From Balneolaceae bacterium (GTDB taxonomy: Bacteria > Bacteroidota > Rhodothermia > Balneolales > Balneolaceae), in the NCBI GenBank assembly GCA_017643365.1, contig JAEPNO010000005.1, positions 1 to 64,000 of the forward strand: DNA of 64,000 nucleotides. Reading direction: 5' to 3'. Of the stretch, positions 1 to 8,783 are shown piece by piece; position 1 is the first letter of the stretch, and every line of letters begins with the position of its first letter. The position numbers and the translations under genes were made by a program. The notes under the pieces are model-generated. The model did not search any database and was not told the origin of the DNA. It worked only from the letters and a program-made list of their open reading frames with translations.

Positions 1-353
1 AATAGAAAATAATATACCCTGCGGACTTAGAAATGCTATATTTAAAAGAAACTCAAAACGTTTAGGACACTATTGATCCTTAATAATTAAAATTTGTTTG
101 GAATTTGAATAATTGAAGATTGGAATTTCCATTGCTTCGCAAAGACCAAGGGTGAAAATAAACCGAGCAAATGTACAACGGCCAAACCCAAGATTAGCGA
201 AATAAAAACGGAGACATGCGCAATTATACTCATAAGGAACTATATAGAGATTGCCGGAATGACGAAAGTGTAAGAAAGTAGAACTCAAATTACCAATCGC
301 TTTCGAATGTGACATTTAATTGCTGAAAACGAGACTTCTTTAAAATTAGATCC
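1..353. other. Left-edge stretch without a supported gene
   Basis: No convincing coding region. An 81-codon frame on the minus strand (70-315) has no recognisable domain, an unusual amino-acid mix rich in Phe, Cys and Arg, and runs through AT-rich text with the repeated phrase 'ggaattt', as in degenerate intergenic repeats of this group. The stretch lies just downstream of the kelch lipoprotein, but I see no clear terminator hairpin. Confidence 0.5.
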
Positions 354-1316
354 TCATTCAACTTTAGTCCATGTAGAGTTGGTGAATATCCAGCTTTCGT
401 TAGTTTTAACTCGCTCGGAAGTAGCCATATCCTGGCCAATAATGCCGCCAAAGCTAAAAAATCCAACATCCGGAAGGTAAACTCCTTCATGCTCGGCCCG
501 AACTTCAGGTCCTGGCGCCGATTGATCAACCCACTGGTTTCCGTCGTAAATCCAAACATCCTGTTCGCGTTGCTCTGCACTAAAACCACCGAAAATCATT
601 AAAGCATTTAGTTCTGAATTAAATGCGAGTGAGCCATGAAGTCGGGGAGGAGTTGATTTATCATCGATAAGAATCCAATTTGAGCCATCCCATTCCCAAT
701 GATCACTTTCCATAATGTTGGAATACCCACCAATTAAGGCAACGCGTCCCGAATTATTATTGAATGCCATTAGATGTGCACCACGGGCTGAAGGAATGCT
801 GTCTGGTTTCATTTCAGTCCAAGTTGTTCCATCCCATAACCAGGTGTCGTTTAAACGTGCTCTGCCCTGACCGCTTCCCCCAAATAAGACCACATTATTT
901 GTTGATTTATCGAATGCCATTGCTCCGAGCTGCCGTTCTAACGGACCGGTAGTATCTGCTAATGCCCAAGAATTGCCATCCCAGACCCAGGTTTCTTTGG
1001 TTCTGCCATCGGAAGTTCGACCGCCAAATATTACGACTTCATCCCGAATAGAATCATAAGAGAATTGCGCATCCGCTCGAGGGGATGGTCCTTTGACTTC
1101 AATTTGAGTCCAACCGGATTTGATGTCCCATTTCCAGGTATCACCGAGAAGTGTATTTGTGCTGTCCGATCCTCCAAACAGTAGCACCGATTTGTCCATT
1201 TCATTATAAACCAAAGCGAAACCACTACGAGGTGAAGGAATGGCCTTTTCGGCTGATGGTTGACAGGCTATGAAAAGCAAAACTATACATGGAATGACGA
1301 TTCGAAAAAGTGCCAT
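354..1316 (-). CDS. Kelch-repeat lipoprotein
   Basis: Predicted 320-aa lipoprotein. The N-terminus is a lipoprotein signal (hydrophobic stretch ending in LLFIAC, Cys18 as the lipidated residue), so the mature protein should be anchored in the cell envelope. Six kelch-type repeats of about 45 residues follow, each with a pattern like 'hhhFGG...TWxWDG', which should close into a six-bladed beta-propeller. No catalytic residues stand out. Kelch propellers usually bind proteins or carbohydrates, so a binding role is likely but the ligand is unknown. The gene stands alone, divergent from the S9 peptidase with about 190 bp between the starts. Lipoprotein and propeller calls are strong; the function is not known. 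Confidence 0.85.
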   Translation of the reverse strand: MALFRIVIPCIVLLFIACQPSAEKAIPSPRSGFALVYNEMDKSVLLFGGSDSTNTLLGDTWKWDIKSGWTQIEVKGPSPRADAQFSYDSIRDEVVIFGGRTSDGRTKETWVWDGNSWALADTTGPLERQLGAMAFDKSTNNVVLFGGSGQGRARLNDTWLWDGTTWTEMKPDSIPSARGAHLMAFNNNSGRVALIGGYSNIMESDHWEWDGSNWILIDDKSTPPRLHGSLAFNSELNALMIFGGFSAEQREQDVWIYDGNQWVDQSAPGPEVRAEHEGVYLPDVGFFSFGGIIGQDMATSERVKTNESWIFTNSTWTKVE

Positions 1317-1508
1317 GGGCTTGTAGGATTTTAGGTTATCAAATGATGATCAATTCACGGAAGTTTAAACAGAAAGGTTACAGATAGAAAAAATTGAAAT
1401 ATAAGATTGCTCGAAAGCCACTCACTTTTATTCTGATTTACAAATATCGACTTTTATAGCAGTCCAATTTTGATTTACTTCTTTCGAATTAAAAATCCAC
1501 CTATCAAG

Positions 1509-4244
1509 ATGAATATTAAAAACACACTGTTAATCACGTTCTTTGTTTGTTTGCCAACATTTGTTGCAGCGCAAGGGGTGCTCACCTTCGAAGATGTGAT
1601 GAAATTTGAAAACATCACTTCGTCTAGTATTTCTGATAATGGCAATTGGCTAATCTATGGGGTTTGGCCCGATCGTGGGGATGGCCATGTAGTTGTTCAA
1701 TCGGTGAATGGAACTGAAAAATTTGAAATAGAGCTTGGGGATAATCCTAAAATAGCATCCAACGAACAGTGGGTGGCAGCTACTCGAAAAGTGCCGTTGG
1801 CGGTTCAGATCAAAGAAAAAAAAGACGCGCCAAAAGCCGGAATGAGTTTACTTTCTCTTGCTGATGGTAGCATTGCTCAATTCGATAGTGTAACGAGTTT
1901 TGAATTTTCGAACAATGGTGAGTGGTTGGCATACAAACGTTTACAGAGTAAATCTGTGGAAGATTTGAAGTCGAAAAATAAACGATTGGGAACCGAACTA
2001 GTACTTCGTGAACTGAACACGGAAGAGGAGATTTCTTTCGATTTTGTCACCCATTTTGCGTTTGACAGCCTTTCAAATTATCTCGCTTATTCGATAGTAG
2101 ATACTTCCAATGCGATGAATGGGGTTTACGTATTCGATTTGAATAGCAAAGAATCACGCACTTTACAACAAACTGAATCGGGTCTATTCAGCAATTTAAC
2201 TTGGGAGCCGAAATCGTCAAATCTGGCCTTTACTGCGGCTAGCTATGATTCTGCTTTTATTGATAGCGATGCTTCGTTGATGATGTGGACATCACGCAAT
2301 AATAAACTAGAAACGCTTATTTCAGCGGAAGAAATAAATGGTGAATATGCACTTCGATCCCGCAATCGGTTAACCTTTACTCACGATGGGAATCGACTGT
2401 TTTTTGGGTTGATGGATCGTGAAATGGTTGAACTTGATCAACAAAAAGAAAACGAAACCGATGAAGTGGATATATACGACATCGACACGATCATCGGCGA
2501 CCGTGGATTAGATATCTGGCATGGTGAAGATCCTCTCATCAAAACCCATGAAATTCAAACTTGGAACAGCCGTAAAAATCATCTGTTTACAGCTGTGTAT
2601 CATTTTGGGAGACGTGCAAAATGGGTGCAACTGGCTGATAAATCCATGCCGGATGTGCAAATAGCTCATAATGCTAATACCGTGCTAGGTTCAAGTAACT
2701 TGCCATACCGCAAAGAAATGACTTGGGATGGATTTTACAACGATTGGTTTGTTGTAGATCTAAATTCCGGAAAAAAGACAAAAATTGCAGAACGACTAGG
2801 TTCAAATGTTCAGCAATCGCCAAAGGGTAACTTCGCTGTATTTTATCATAATAAAAACTGGCATTTATATGATGTAAAAGATGGTTCTACCCAAAATTTA
2901 ACCGAAGGGATGGAGACTCCGTTTTATAACGAAGACCACGATTACCCAAGTGCAGTTCCCGGATATGGCGTTGGTGGCTGGACTACCAAAGATGCACATG
3001 TAATCATTTACGATAAATTCGATATCTGGAAATTTGATACGAAAACCAGGAATGCCACAAATATTACCGGTGGAGCAGGAAGAACTGAAAATCGCATTTT
3101 TAGAATCCGAAGACTCGAAAATAACAGAGACGCTTTTGCTACCAATGCAGAACTCTTACTTACTTCTTATCACGATTTGAAGAAGAATTTCGGCTTTTAT
3201 TCCACCCGAATTAATGATACTTCGGTAAAGCCATTACTCGAAGAAGACAAAAAGTTCACTTTTGTTGGAAAGGCTAAAAACTCAGATGCAATTCTATACA
3301 AAAGAGAAGCCTACGATGAATTTCCGAATCTTTGGGTAGCTGATAATTGGGAATTTAAGAATGTCAAAAAGCACACAAACCTGTACGAGGATTTATCCGA
3401 ACGATGGAATTGGGGTAAAGCTGAGTTAGTAGATTGGTTAAGCACGGATGGAACCTACATGCAAGGCATCGTGATCAAACCGGATAATTATGATCCAAAT
3501 AAGCGCTATCCGATTATGACTTACTACTACCGGTTTTTTACTAATCGGCTACATGATTTCAACGAGCCAAGAACTAATCACCGTCCCGTTTTCGCTCAAT
3601 ATGTGAGCGACGATTACGTGGTATTTTTGCCGGATGTTCGATTTGAAATTGGTCGACCCGGATTTGCTGCTACAAAAAGTGTAGTGCCGGGAATGCATAA
3701 ATTAGTAGAACTTGGCATCGCCGATCCCGATAAACTTGGTCTGCACGGTCATTCGTGGAGTGGCTATCAAACGGCGTTTATTGTAACCCAAACCGATATT
3801 TTTGATGCGGCTGTATCTGGAGCTCCGGTAAGTAACATGACCAGCGCTTATGGCGGAATTCGGTGGGCTTCGGGATTAGCTCGAAGTTTTCAGTACGAAA
3901 AAACCCAAAGTCGAATAGGAGAGACGTTGGTTGAAGCACCTCTCAAATACGTAGAAAATTCACCGGTATTTTATGCTGATCAAATCACGACCCCAATGCT
4001 CATCCAACATGGCGATGAAGACGGCGCGGTGCCTTGGTATCAAAGTATCGAGATGTATTTGGCGATGCGACGCTACAACAAAGACGTGATATTTCTGCAA
4101 TACCATGGCGAACCGCATCACTTGCAACGCTTCGAAAACAAGCTCGATTACGCCATTCGGATGAAAGAGTATTTCGATTACTACCTGAAAGACGAAGGCG
4201 AACCTGAGTGGATTATTTCTGGTGAAAGCTTTCAGGGGCGGTGA
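1509..4244 (+). CDS. S9-family (prolyl oligopeptidase-type) serine peptidase, secreted
   Basis: About 911 aa. I chose the ATG at 1509 over the upstream in-frame start at 1470 because it begins a clean signal peptide (KK-type n-region absent but short, hydrophobic core, cleavage near AAAQG/VAAQ). The N-terminal two thirds are beta-propeller-like. The C-terminal third is an alpha/beta-hydrolase with the nucleophile in GHSWSG (Ser near residue 749), the Asp in HGDEDGAVPW and the His in YHGEPHHLQ, giving a complete Ser-Asp-His triad. Family members cleave peptides in the periplasm, often after proline or as dipeptidyl/oligopeptidases; the exact specificity cannot be read here. It is monocistronic and followed by a repeat-rich gap. 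Confidence 0.9.
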   Translation: MNIKNTLLITFFVCLPTFVAAQGVLTFEDVMKFENITSSSISDNGNWLIYGVWPDRGDGHVVVQSVNGTEKFEIELGDNPKIASNEQWVAATRKVPLAVQIKEKKDAPKAGMSLLSLADGSIAQFDSVTSFEFSNNGEWLAYKRLQSKSVEDLKSKNKRLGTELVLRELNTEEEISFDFVTHFAFDSLSNYLAYSIVDTSNAMNGVYVFDLNSKESRTLQQTESGLFSNLTWEPKSSNLAFTAASYDSAFIDSDASLMMWTSRNNKLETLISAEEINGEYALRSRNRLTFTHDGNRLFFGLMDREMVELDQQKENETDEVDIYDIDTIIGDRGLDIWHGEDPLIKTHEIQTWNSRKNHLFTAVYHFGRRAKWVQLADKSMPDVQIAHNANTVLGSSNLPYRKEMTWDGFYNDWFVVDLNSGKKTKIAERLGSNVQQSPKGNFAVFYHNKNWHLYDVKDGSTQNLTEGMETPFYNEDHDYPSAVPGYGVGGWTTKDAHVIIYDKFDIWKFDTKTRNATNITGGAGRTENRIFRIRRLENNRDAFATNAELLLTSYHDLKKNFGFYSTRINDTSVKPLLEEDKKFTFVGKAKNSDAILYKREAYDEFPNLWVADNWEFKNVKKHTNLYEDLSERWNWGKAELVDWLSTDGTYMQGIVIKPDNYDPNKRYPIMTYYYRFFTNRLHDFNEPRTNHRPVFAQYVSDDYVVFLPDVRFEIGRPGFAATKSVVPGMHKLVELGIADPDKLGLHGHSWSGYQTAFIVTQTDIFDAAVSGAPVSNMTSAYGGIRWASGLARSFQYEKTQSRIGETLVEAPLKYVENSPVFYADQITTPMLIQHGDEDGAVPWYQSIEMYLAMRRYNKDVIFLQYHGEPHHLQRFENKLDYAIRMKEYFDYYLKDEGEPEWIISGESFQGR

Positions 4245-4788
4245 TCATTATTCAATATCCAATATTCAATAATCTACATTCATTAATCAATTAGTCAGTG
4301 GCTAGTATTGGAGCGAGAGCTGAATACTCGATCTACCAACCCATCTGTCGGGCGGATGCACGGCTGATGGAATCATCGAAGAACAACAATTCTAGCCGTT
4401 TAGAAGATTCCATCACCTCACTTCTAGCGAAATGATGGGGAGAATGAATCGAAAGCCTATTTAGACCTCCTCTGCCTGCGGACCGAACTGCTCTTTAGCA
4501 GGTAGGTCTGTCTCCTCCTACATCAGGAGGAGGACTCGTTGTTATAACAATGAGCTATCCAAGAATTGGAAAAGTCATTCCCATGAAGGTGGGAATCTAA
4601 AACATAAACAATGGTGAAAACACGCAGGGTTGAAACCCTTGCTTGATTATTACCGAGGTAATGCATCGAATATAATCAAGCCAACCTGCGTTTAAAACTT
4701 CGGTAGGCAGGAAGGGACTTTAGTCCCGCACTTACCAACTGTTGAGGTCATTAAGTAGCAAAAATAAATTAGAAGGAAGGAAATTAAT
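4245..4788. repeat. Intergenic island of palindromic repeats
   Basis: A 544-bp gap with no gene but many inverted repeats. From left to right: the AT-rich phrase 'caatatccaatattcaat'; a long-range inverted pair (gatggaatc / gattccatc, around 4367-4422); a hairpin at 4513-4531 (tcctcct / aggagga); a hairpin at 4577-4596 (attccca / tgggaat); and the palindromic element at 4624-4727, described separately. None has a T-tract placed for a classical terminator of the upstream peptidase. This reads as an accumulation site for short non-coding mobile or repetitive elements. Confidence 0.75.
4624..4727 (-). repeat. Palindromic repeat element, copy A (inverted orientation)
   Basis: Read on the minus strand it starts with the perfect palindrome gggactaaagtccc, continues to an inverted pair cttgattat / ataatcaag, and ends in a gggtttcaaccc palindrome followed by tgc. 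The same ordered parts occur at 8577-8650 and, slightly decayed, at 8290-8363 in the other orientation. Copy A carries roughly 30 bp of extra sequence between its first palindrome and the central inverted pair. Such compact multi-hairpin elements resemble REP/BIME-type repeats moved by REP-associated tyrosine transposases; that comparison is inference, and no such transposase lies in this window. Confidence 0.7.
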
Positions 4789-5133
4789 CTAAAGTTCTAA
4801 ATACTCTGATCCCCGATCGCCATGTTTAGTCATCCATATAACTGAAATACCGGTTGTTTCATCGTCATAGTATGAAACTTTCTCAATGTCGATGAAGCAT
4901 ATCTTACCTGGTTCGAAATATGGCATCCGAGAAATATCATAATTGGTATAAATACTTGCTAAGACAGACGCATCGCCCGCATGGTAATACACATTTGTGT
5001 TTGTTAAATTTTCAATTCGAATTTGATCATCAATCAACTCAGCAGTTATTTCTCCTTCAAATTCAAAGGTTGAGCAACCAAACAGAAGACAGGTAAAGAT
5101 TATAAGCGAAATAATATTGACTACTTTTTTCAT
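4789..5133 (-). CDS. Small hypothetical lipoprotein
   Basis: 114 aa starting at the ATG at 5133. The longer frame to 5184 would put 17 polar residues before the signal and is unlikely. The signal is MKKVVNII...LLFGC, with Cys20 as the lipid site. The mature part (about 95 aa) has no family I recognise; its alternating hydrophobic pattern and aromatic residues suggest a small beta-rich domain. It lies just downstream of the PIN toxin gene on the same strand (85 bp from its stop), but nothing in the protein ties it to that module. Confidence 0.7.
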   Translation of the reverse strand: MKKVVNIISLIIFTCLLFGCSTFEFEGEITAELIDDQIRIENLTNTNVYYHAGDASVLASIYTNYDISRMPYFEPGKICFIDIEKVSYYDDETTGISVIWMTKHGDRGSEYLEL

Positions 5134-5218
5134 GTAATTAAATTTTAATTTCACCCAACAATTATAACCTCTTACCATTAACAATCAACTACTTAATACT
5201 CTAATACCATTAATGATT

Positions 5219-5647
5219 TCAATGTAAATTTTCCGGGTATAGTACTTTATTAAAGTCGTCTACTTTAATCACATTAATATCAGGGAATTCAATGTTTTCC
5301 AATACATCAAAATCATGGTCGTGACTTACAATGAAATCAGCATTACTTGCAAATGCACAATCAACAAATTTATTATCATCCGGATCGTTCTTAATTAAGT
5401 TTAATCGATAATAAATTTCAGTTTTGTAGACATTATTTAGTTCAATCAAAGTTCTAATTAAATACTTAGAAGTCTGATAGTTCCACTTCTTAGCGATCAC
5501 TTCTTCATATTCAGTAAGTATTTCATTTGTGATAAAGAGATTGTATTCACCGCTTAGGAGAGCTTGAAATATCCAATGATATTTCGAATTCGATGAGATA
5601 GAAACTAGCAAGACATTAGTATCAAGTACTATGTTAAGTTTGGTCAT
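5219..5647 (-). CDS. PIN-domain toxin-like ribonuclease (COG1569-type)
   Basis: 142 aa with the PIN-domain layout: first acidic residue in VLDTNVLL (Asp9), a conserved Glu in LTEYEEVI, and the C-terminal acidic pair in DPDDNKFVDCA and the following SHDHDF. PIN domains are Mg-dependent RNases, and in toxin-antitoxin pairs they cleave tRNA or other RNA. The start overlaps the end of the small upstream gene by 14 nt, the classical antitoxin-then-toxin arrangement. The domain call is strong. The toxin role rests on gene order and on the COG1569 family being described as a putative toxin component. Confidence 0.85.
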   Translation of the reverse strand: MTKLNIVLDTNVLLVSISSNSKYHWIFQALLSGEYNLFITNEILTEYEEVIAKKWNYQTSKYLIRTLIELNNVYKTEIYYRLNLIKNDPDDNKFVDCAFASNADFIVSHDHDFDVLENIEFPDINVIKVDDFNKVLYPENLH

Positions 5648-5846
5648 CGTTTAACCATTCTTCCATAACTACATTGCTCAGATTTTTAGCATCCCATTCT
5701 TGATCAGCATGTCTTATTGCCTTTTGCGCATAGAAACGACTAAGCAATTCTTTTAACTCACTTAAATCATCATCGGATAAATCAGTAGAATATAATTTAA
5801 GGAGTTCAATTTGAACGTTACTAAGAGGTGTTTTGAGCTTATCCAT
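5634..5846 (-). CDS. Probable antitoxin partner of the PIN protein
   Basis: 70 aa from the ATG at 5846; the in-frame extension to 5909 would overlap the E1 gene end and adds an unlikely hydrophobic leader. The protein is acidic and helical (a DLSDDDLSELKELLSRF stretch, then an acidic tail ending in WLNDDQT), as expected of a small antitoxin that wraps its toxin. I see no clear DNA-binding fold. Its 3' end overlaps the PIN gene start by 14 nt, so the two are translationally coupled. The function is inferred from size, charge and position. Confidence 0.7.
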   Translation of the reverse strand: MDKLKTPLSNVQIELLKLYSTDLSDDDLSELKELLSRFYAQKAIRHADQEWDAKNLSNVVMEEWLNDDQT

Positions 5847-5886
5847 GTAACAAATAACGAAAATTAGGCGGTCATTTACAACGAAT

Positions 5887-7875
5887 TTAATACCCCAATA
5901 GCTTCTCAACTTTTTCCTTCATCTCATCCAAATTCAAATACCCCACTTCCAGTTTTTTGTTGAAGGGGATGGGCGTATCAATCGGTGCAGCACGTAAAAC
6001 TGGAGCATCTAAATATTCGAAGCAATGCTCGTTTATTAGGGCAGACACTTCGCTCATAGGTCCCATAGTTATAGAAGGCTCTTGCAACAGCAAAACACGA
6101 CCTGTTTTCTGCACACTTTGGTAAATGGCTTCTTTATCCAACGGAGCTAAACATCGTAGATCAAGAATTTCGAGTGAAACACCTTGTTTTTTATATTCAT
6201 CGGCAAGCTCAAATGCCCATTGCACACCGTAGCCATAGGTGATGATGGTTGCATCGGTTCCGGCTCGTTGGATTTTCGCTTTGCCCAGCGGTTCGTATAC
6301 AGCATGATCGGGAGTTGTTGCCCGCAAGCTTCGATATAGCTTTTTATGCTCGAAAAAGAGTACCGGGTTTGGGTCAAATAACGAGGAATACATCAAATTC
6401 TGGGCATCTTCCACCGTTCCGGGAACCACGATTTTAAGTCCTGCATGCGGCATAAACCAGCCTTCCGGTGATTGGGAATGAAACGGCCCTGCACCCACTC
6501 CGGCACCGTGTGGCATCCGAATGGTAATGTTCAGCGGGGGCGACCAACGATATCTTGATTTGGCAATATTTTGAATGATCTGATTCATCCCGCAACTCAC
6601 AAAATCGGAAAACTGCATTTCCACTACGGGTTTAAATCCTTCGAGTGCGAGTCCTACCGCAGCGCCCAGCACTCCCGATTCAATGATCGGAGTATTTCGA
6701 ATACGATCAGCGCCAAAGCGATCGAGAAAACCTTCTGTGATTTTAAACACACCACCATAACCGGCAATGTCCTGACCCATAATCATGAGCTTATCGTCTT
6801 CGGCGAATGCTTGTCGAAGGGAGGATTGGATCACATCCACAAAACGCTTTTCAGAACTACTGCCTTTGTGATCGGAAGCTTTAGGGACAACCGGTTCTTC
6901 CTCAGCATAAACGGCTTTCATTTCTGTTTCCAGATCGAATTCCGGTTCAGCGGCATTTAATGCACGTTCCAGATCAGGCATGAACATTGCATCAACTTCG
7001 TTCTGAATCTCTGCAAATTCTTCTTTGGTGTGCATATGATGCGTTTCCATGTACTTTTCGAAACGCATTATAGGATCCTTTTTCGACCACTCCTCGAACA
7101 TGTCATCCGGCACATAGGCCGTTCCCGAAGCTTCTTCATGTCCGCGCATACGAAAAGTTTTGGCTTCGATAAGCACTGGGCCTTCTTTTAAAGCACGTTT
7201 CCGTGCATCTTTCATGGTGTCGATTACTTCCAACACGTTGTTTCCATCGATGTGATAACCGTGTATTCCGTAGCCTTTGGCTCGATCTGAAAGGTGCTCA
7301 CACGCATACTGCTCGTTGGATGGGGTGGAGAGTCCGTACCCGTTATTTTCGATAATGAAAACTACCGGTAGCTTCCAAACAGCGGCCAGATTTATGGCTT
7401 CGTGGAAATCGCCCTCGCTGGTAGCACCATCCCCACAAAAAGAGAATGCAACCGCTTGTTCGCCTTTGAGTTTTTTGGCTAGCGCAAGTCCGTCGGCAAC
7501 AGGCATCATCGCTGCAAGATGGGAGATCATCCCCACAATGTTATAGTCCATTACACCGAAGTGAAACGAGCGTTCTCGTCCTTTCGAGAAGCCGTCGGCT
7601 TTGCCAAAAAGCTGGCAAAATAATTCATAAAAAGGGACTTCCCGAGTGGTAAAAACTCCCAAGTTACGATGCATCGGAAGGATATAATCATTTTTTTCGC
7701 TGGCGAGCGTAACACCAACGGCTACAGCTTCTTGTCCTATCCCCGAAAACCATTTCGAGATGCGGTTTTGACGCAATAATTTGAGCATGCGCTCTTCAAT
7801 ACGTCGTGGCAGTAATAGTGCTTTGTAGATGTCGAGCGCCTTGGAGCGCTTCAATTTTTTCTTCGGTTCGATCAC
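5887..7875 (-). CDS. Fused 2-oxoacid dehydrogenase E1 (alpha + beta) component
   Basis: 662 aa. Residues 1 to about 325 are the E1-alpha part, with the thiamine-diphosphate motif starting at GDG (148-150) and ending at the Asn pair near 177-178. Residues about 340-662 are the E1-beta part (transketolase-like pyrimidine-binding and C-terminal domains, e.g. GQDIAGYGG and IIESGVLGAAVG). It decarboxylates a 2-oxoacid and passes the acyl group to the lipoyl domain of an E2. The sequence looks closest to branched-chain (2-oxoisovalerate) E1, but pyruvate cannot be excluded. The single-chain fusion is common in Bacteroidota-type genomes, where other groups have two genes. No E2 or E3 gene is nearby. 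Confidence 0.92.
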   Translation of the reverse strand: MIEPKKKLKRSKALDIYKALLLPRRIEERMLKLLRQNRISKWFSGIGQEAVAVGVTLASEKNDYILPMHRNLGVFTTREVPFYELFCQLFGKADGFSKGRERSFHFGVMDYNIVGMISHLAAMMPVADGLALAKKLKGEQAVAFSFCGDGATSEGDFHEAINLAAVWKLPVVFIIENNGYGLSTPSNEQYACEHLSDRAKGYGIHGYHIDGNNVLEVIDTMKDARKRALKEGPVLIEAKTFRMRGHEEASGTAYVPDDMFEEWSKKDPIMRFEKYMETHHMHTKEEFAEIQNEVDAMFMPDLERALNAAEPEFDLETEMKAVYAEEEPVVPKASDHKGSSSEKRFVDVIQSSLRQAFAEDDKLMIMGQDIAGYGGVFKITEGFLDRFGADRIRNTPIIESGVLGAAVGLALEGFKPVVEMQFSDFVSCGMNQIIQNIAKSRYRWSPPLNITIRMPHGAGVGAGPFHSQSPEGWFMPHAGLKIVVPGTVEDAQNLMYSSLFDPNPVLFFEHKKLYRSLRATTPDHAVYEPLGKAKIQRAGTDATIITYGYGVQWAFELADEYKKQGVSLEILDLRCLAPLDKEAIYQSVQKTGRVLLLQEPSITMGPMSEVSALINEHCFEYLDAPVLRAAPIDTPIPFNKKLEVGYLNLDEMKEKVEKLLGY

Positions 7876-8143
7876 GTGTTAAATCAGACTCCATTTAGTT
7901 TAACCGCAGGTAGATAGCCAAATTTAAATCCATCGACAATCGTCATTTTTCAATTTTACAATTATCCTTTTGAATTAGGAATTAGGAATAGGACAATTAG
8001 GAATAATATTCAAAATTGACTCTTGAACGCTTTTATCTGTTGAAAAAATTATTTCGGCAATTCCCCTCCGATGGAGGGGTGTCCAACGAATGTTGGATGG
8101 GGTGGTTCGTAAATCGAGGCTACGAAATTGGTGGGGTTCGACA
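7876..8143. other. Intergenic region with two back-to-back hairpins
   Basis: No gene. It contains an AT-rich phrase at about 7972-8010 ('gaattaggaattaggaata' and variants) that recurs after metH at 18890-18930. Two adjacent hairpins follow: 8063-8079 (cccctcc / ggagggg, loop gat) and 8082-8097 (tccaac / gttgga, loop gaat). The block resembles a short intergenic repeat I associate with this bacterial group. It leads directly into the tandem duplication. Confidence 0.6.
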
Positions 8144-8430
8144 GGCTCACCCACCGAATTGATTTATAGTGGTTTAGAGCTTTTGAGTTGAAAACAATTT
8201 CTACACTCACTAATCGGGAATATGGTGAAAGAAATCAGGACTTGCCATCTACAAACGATAAACTAAAGTTAGATAGAGTCCTGTAAAGCGGGACTAAAGT
8301 CCCTTTCTTGATTATGAACGTGCCACAATTTCGAATATGACCAAGCATGGGTTTCAACGCTGCTAGCTCATGTCTTTTTTCAATATTCAATACGCACCAA
8401 ACATTTTTCAATGTGCAATGGCGTCTAACA
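8144..8430. repeat. 287-bp tandem duplication, unit 1
   Basis: Starts at ggctcacccaccg and is followed without a gap by a second unit of exactly the same length. By eye most positions match, with scattered substitutions. It carries palindromic element copy B at 8290-8363, whose second palindrome is mutated (gggtttcaacgc instead of gggtttcaaccc). A 68-codon minus-strand frame runs through it; I do not treat this as a gene because the same frame in unit 2 differs at many residues. Confidence 0.85.
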
Positions 8431-8717
8431 GGCTCACCCACCGTAAATATTTTTAGTGGTTTAGTGGTTTTGAGATGAAAACAATTTCAACACTCACTAA
8501 CCAGGAATCAGGAGAAAGGAATCAGGACTTGCCATCCGCAAACGATAAACTAAAGTTAGATATAGCCCTGTAAAGCGGGACTAAAGTCCCTTTTTTGATT
8601 ATGAACGTGCCACAAATTCTAACATGATCAAGCAAGGGTTTCAACCCTGCGAGTTCATGTCTTTTTTCAATATTCAATACGCACCAAACAATTTTCAATG
8701 TGCAATGGTGTCTAACA
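8431..8717. repeat. 287-bp tandem duplication, unit 2 (plus start of a third)
   Basis: Second unit, same length as the first, carrying palindromic element copy C at 8577-8650 with both palindromes intact (gggactaaagtccc and gggtttcaaccc). At 8718 the unit start reappears (gtctcacccaccg...agtggttta) for roughly 45 bp before sequence identity is lost near the end of the downstream minus-strand gene, so a third partial unit is present. Equal unit length despite many substitutions points to an old duplication diverging by point mutation rather than by indels. Confidence 0.85.
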
Positions 8718-8783
8718 GTCTCACCCACCGTTAATATTTTGAGTGGTTTAGTGCTTTTGTGGCGAAATCTATTCCTAATTGCA

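Noticed and set aside
70-315. 81-aa minus-strand frame at the left edge
   Set aside because: Unusual composition, no domain, AT-rich repeat-like DNA and no recognisable start context.
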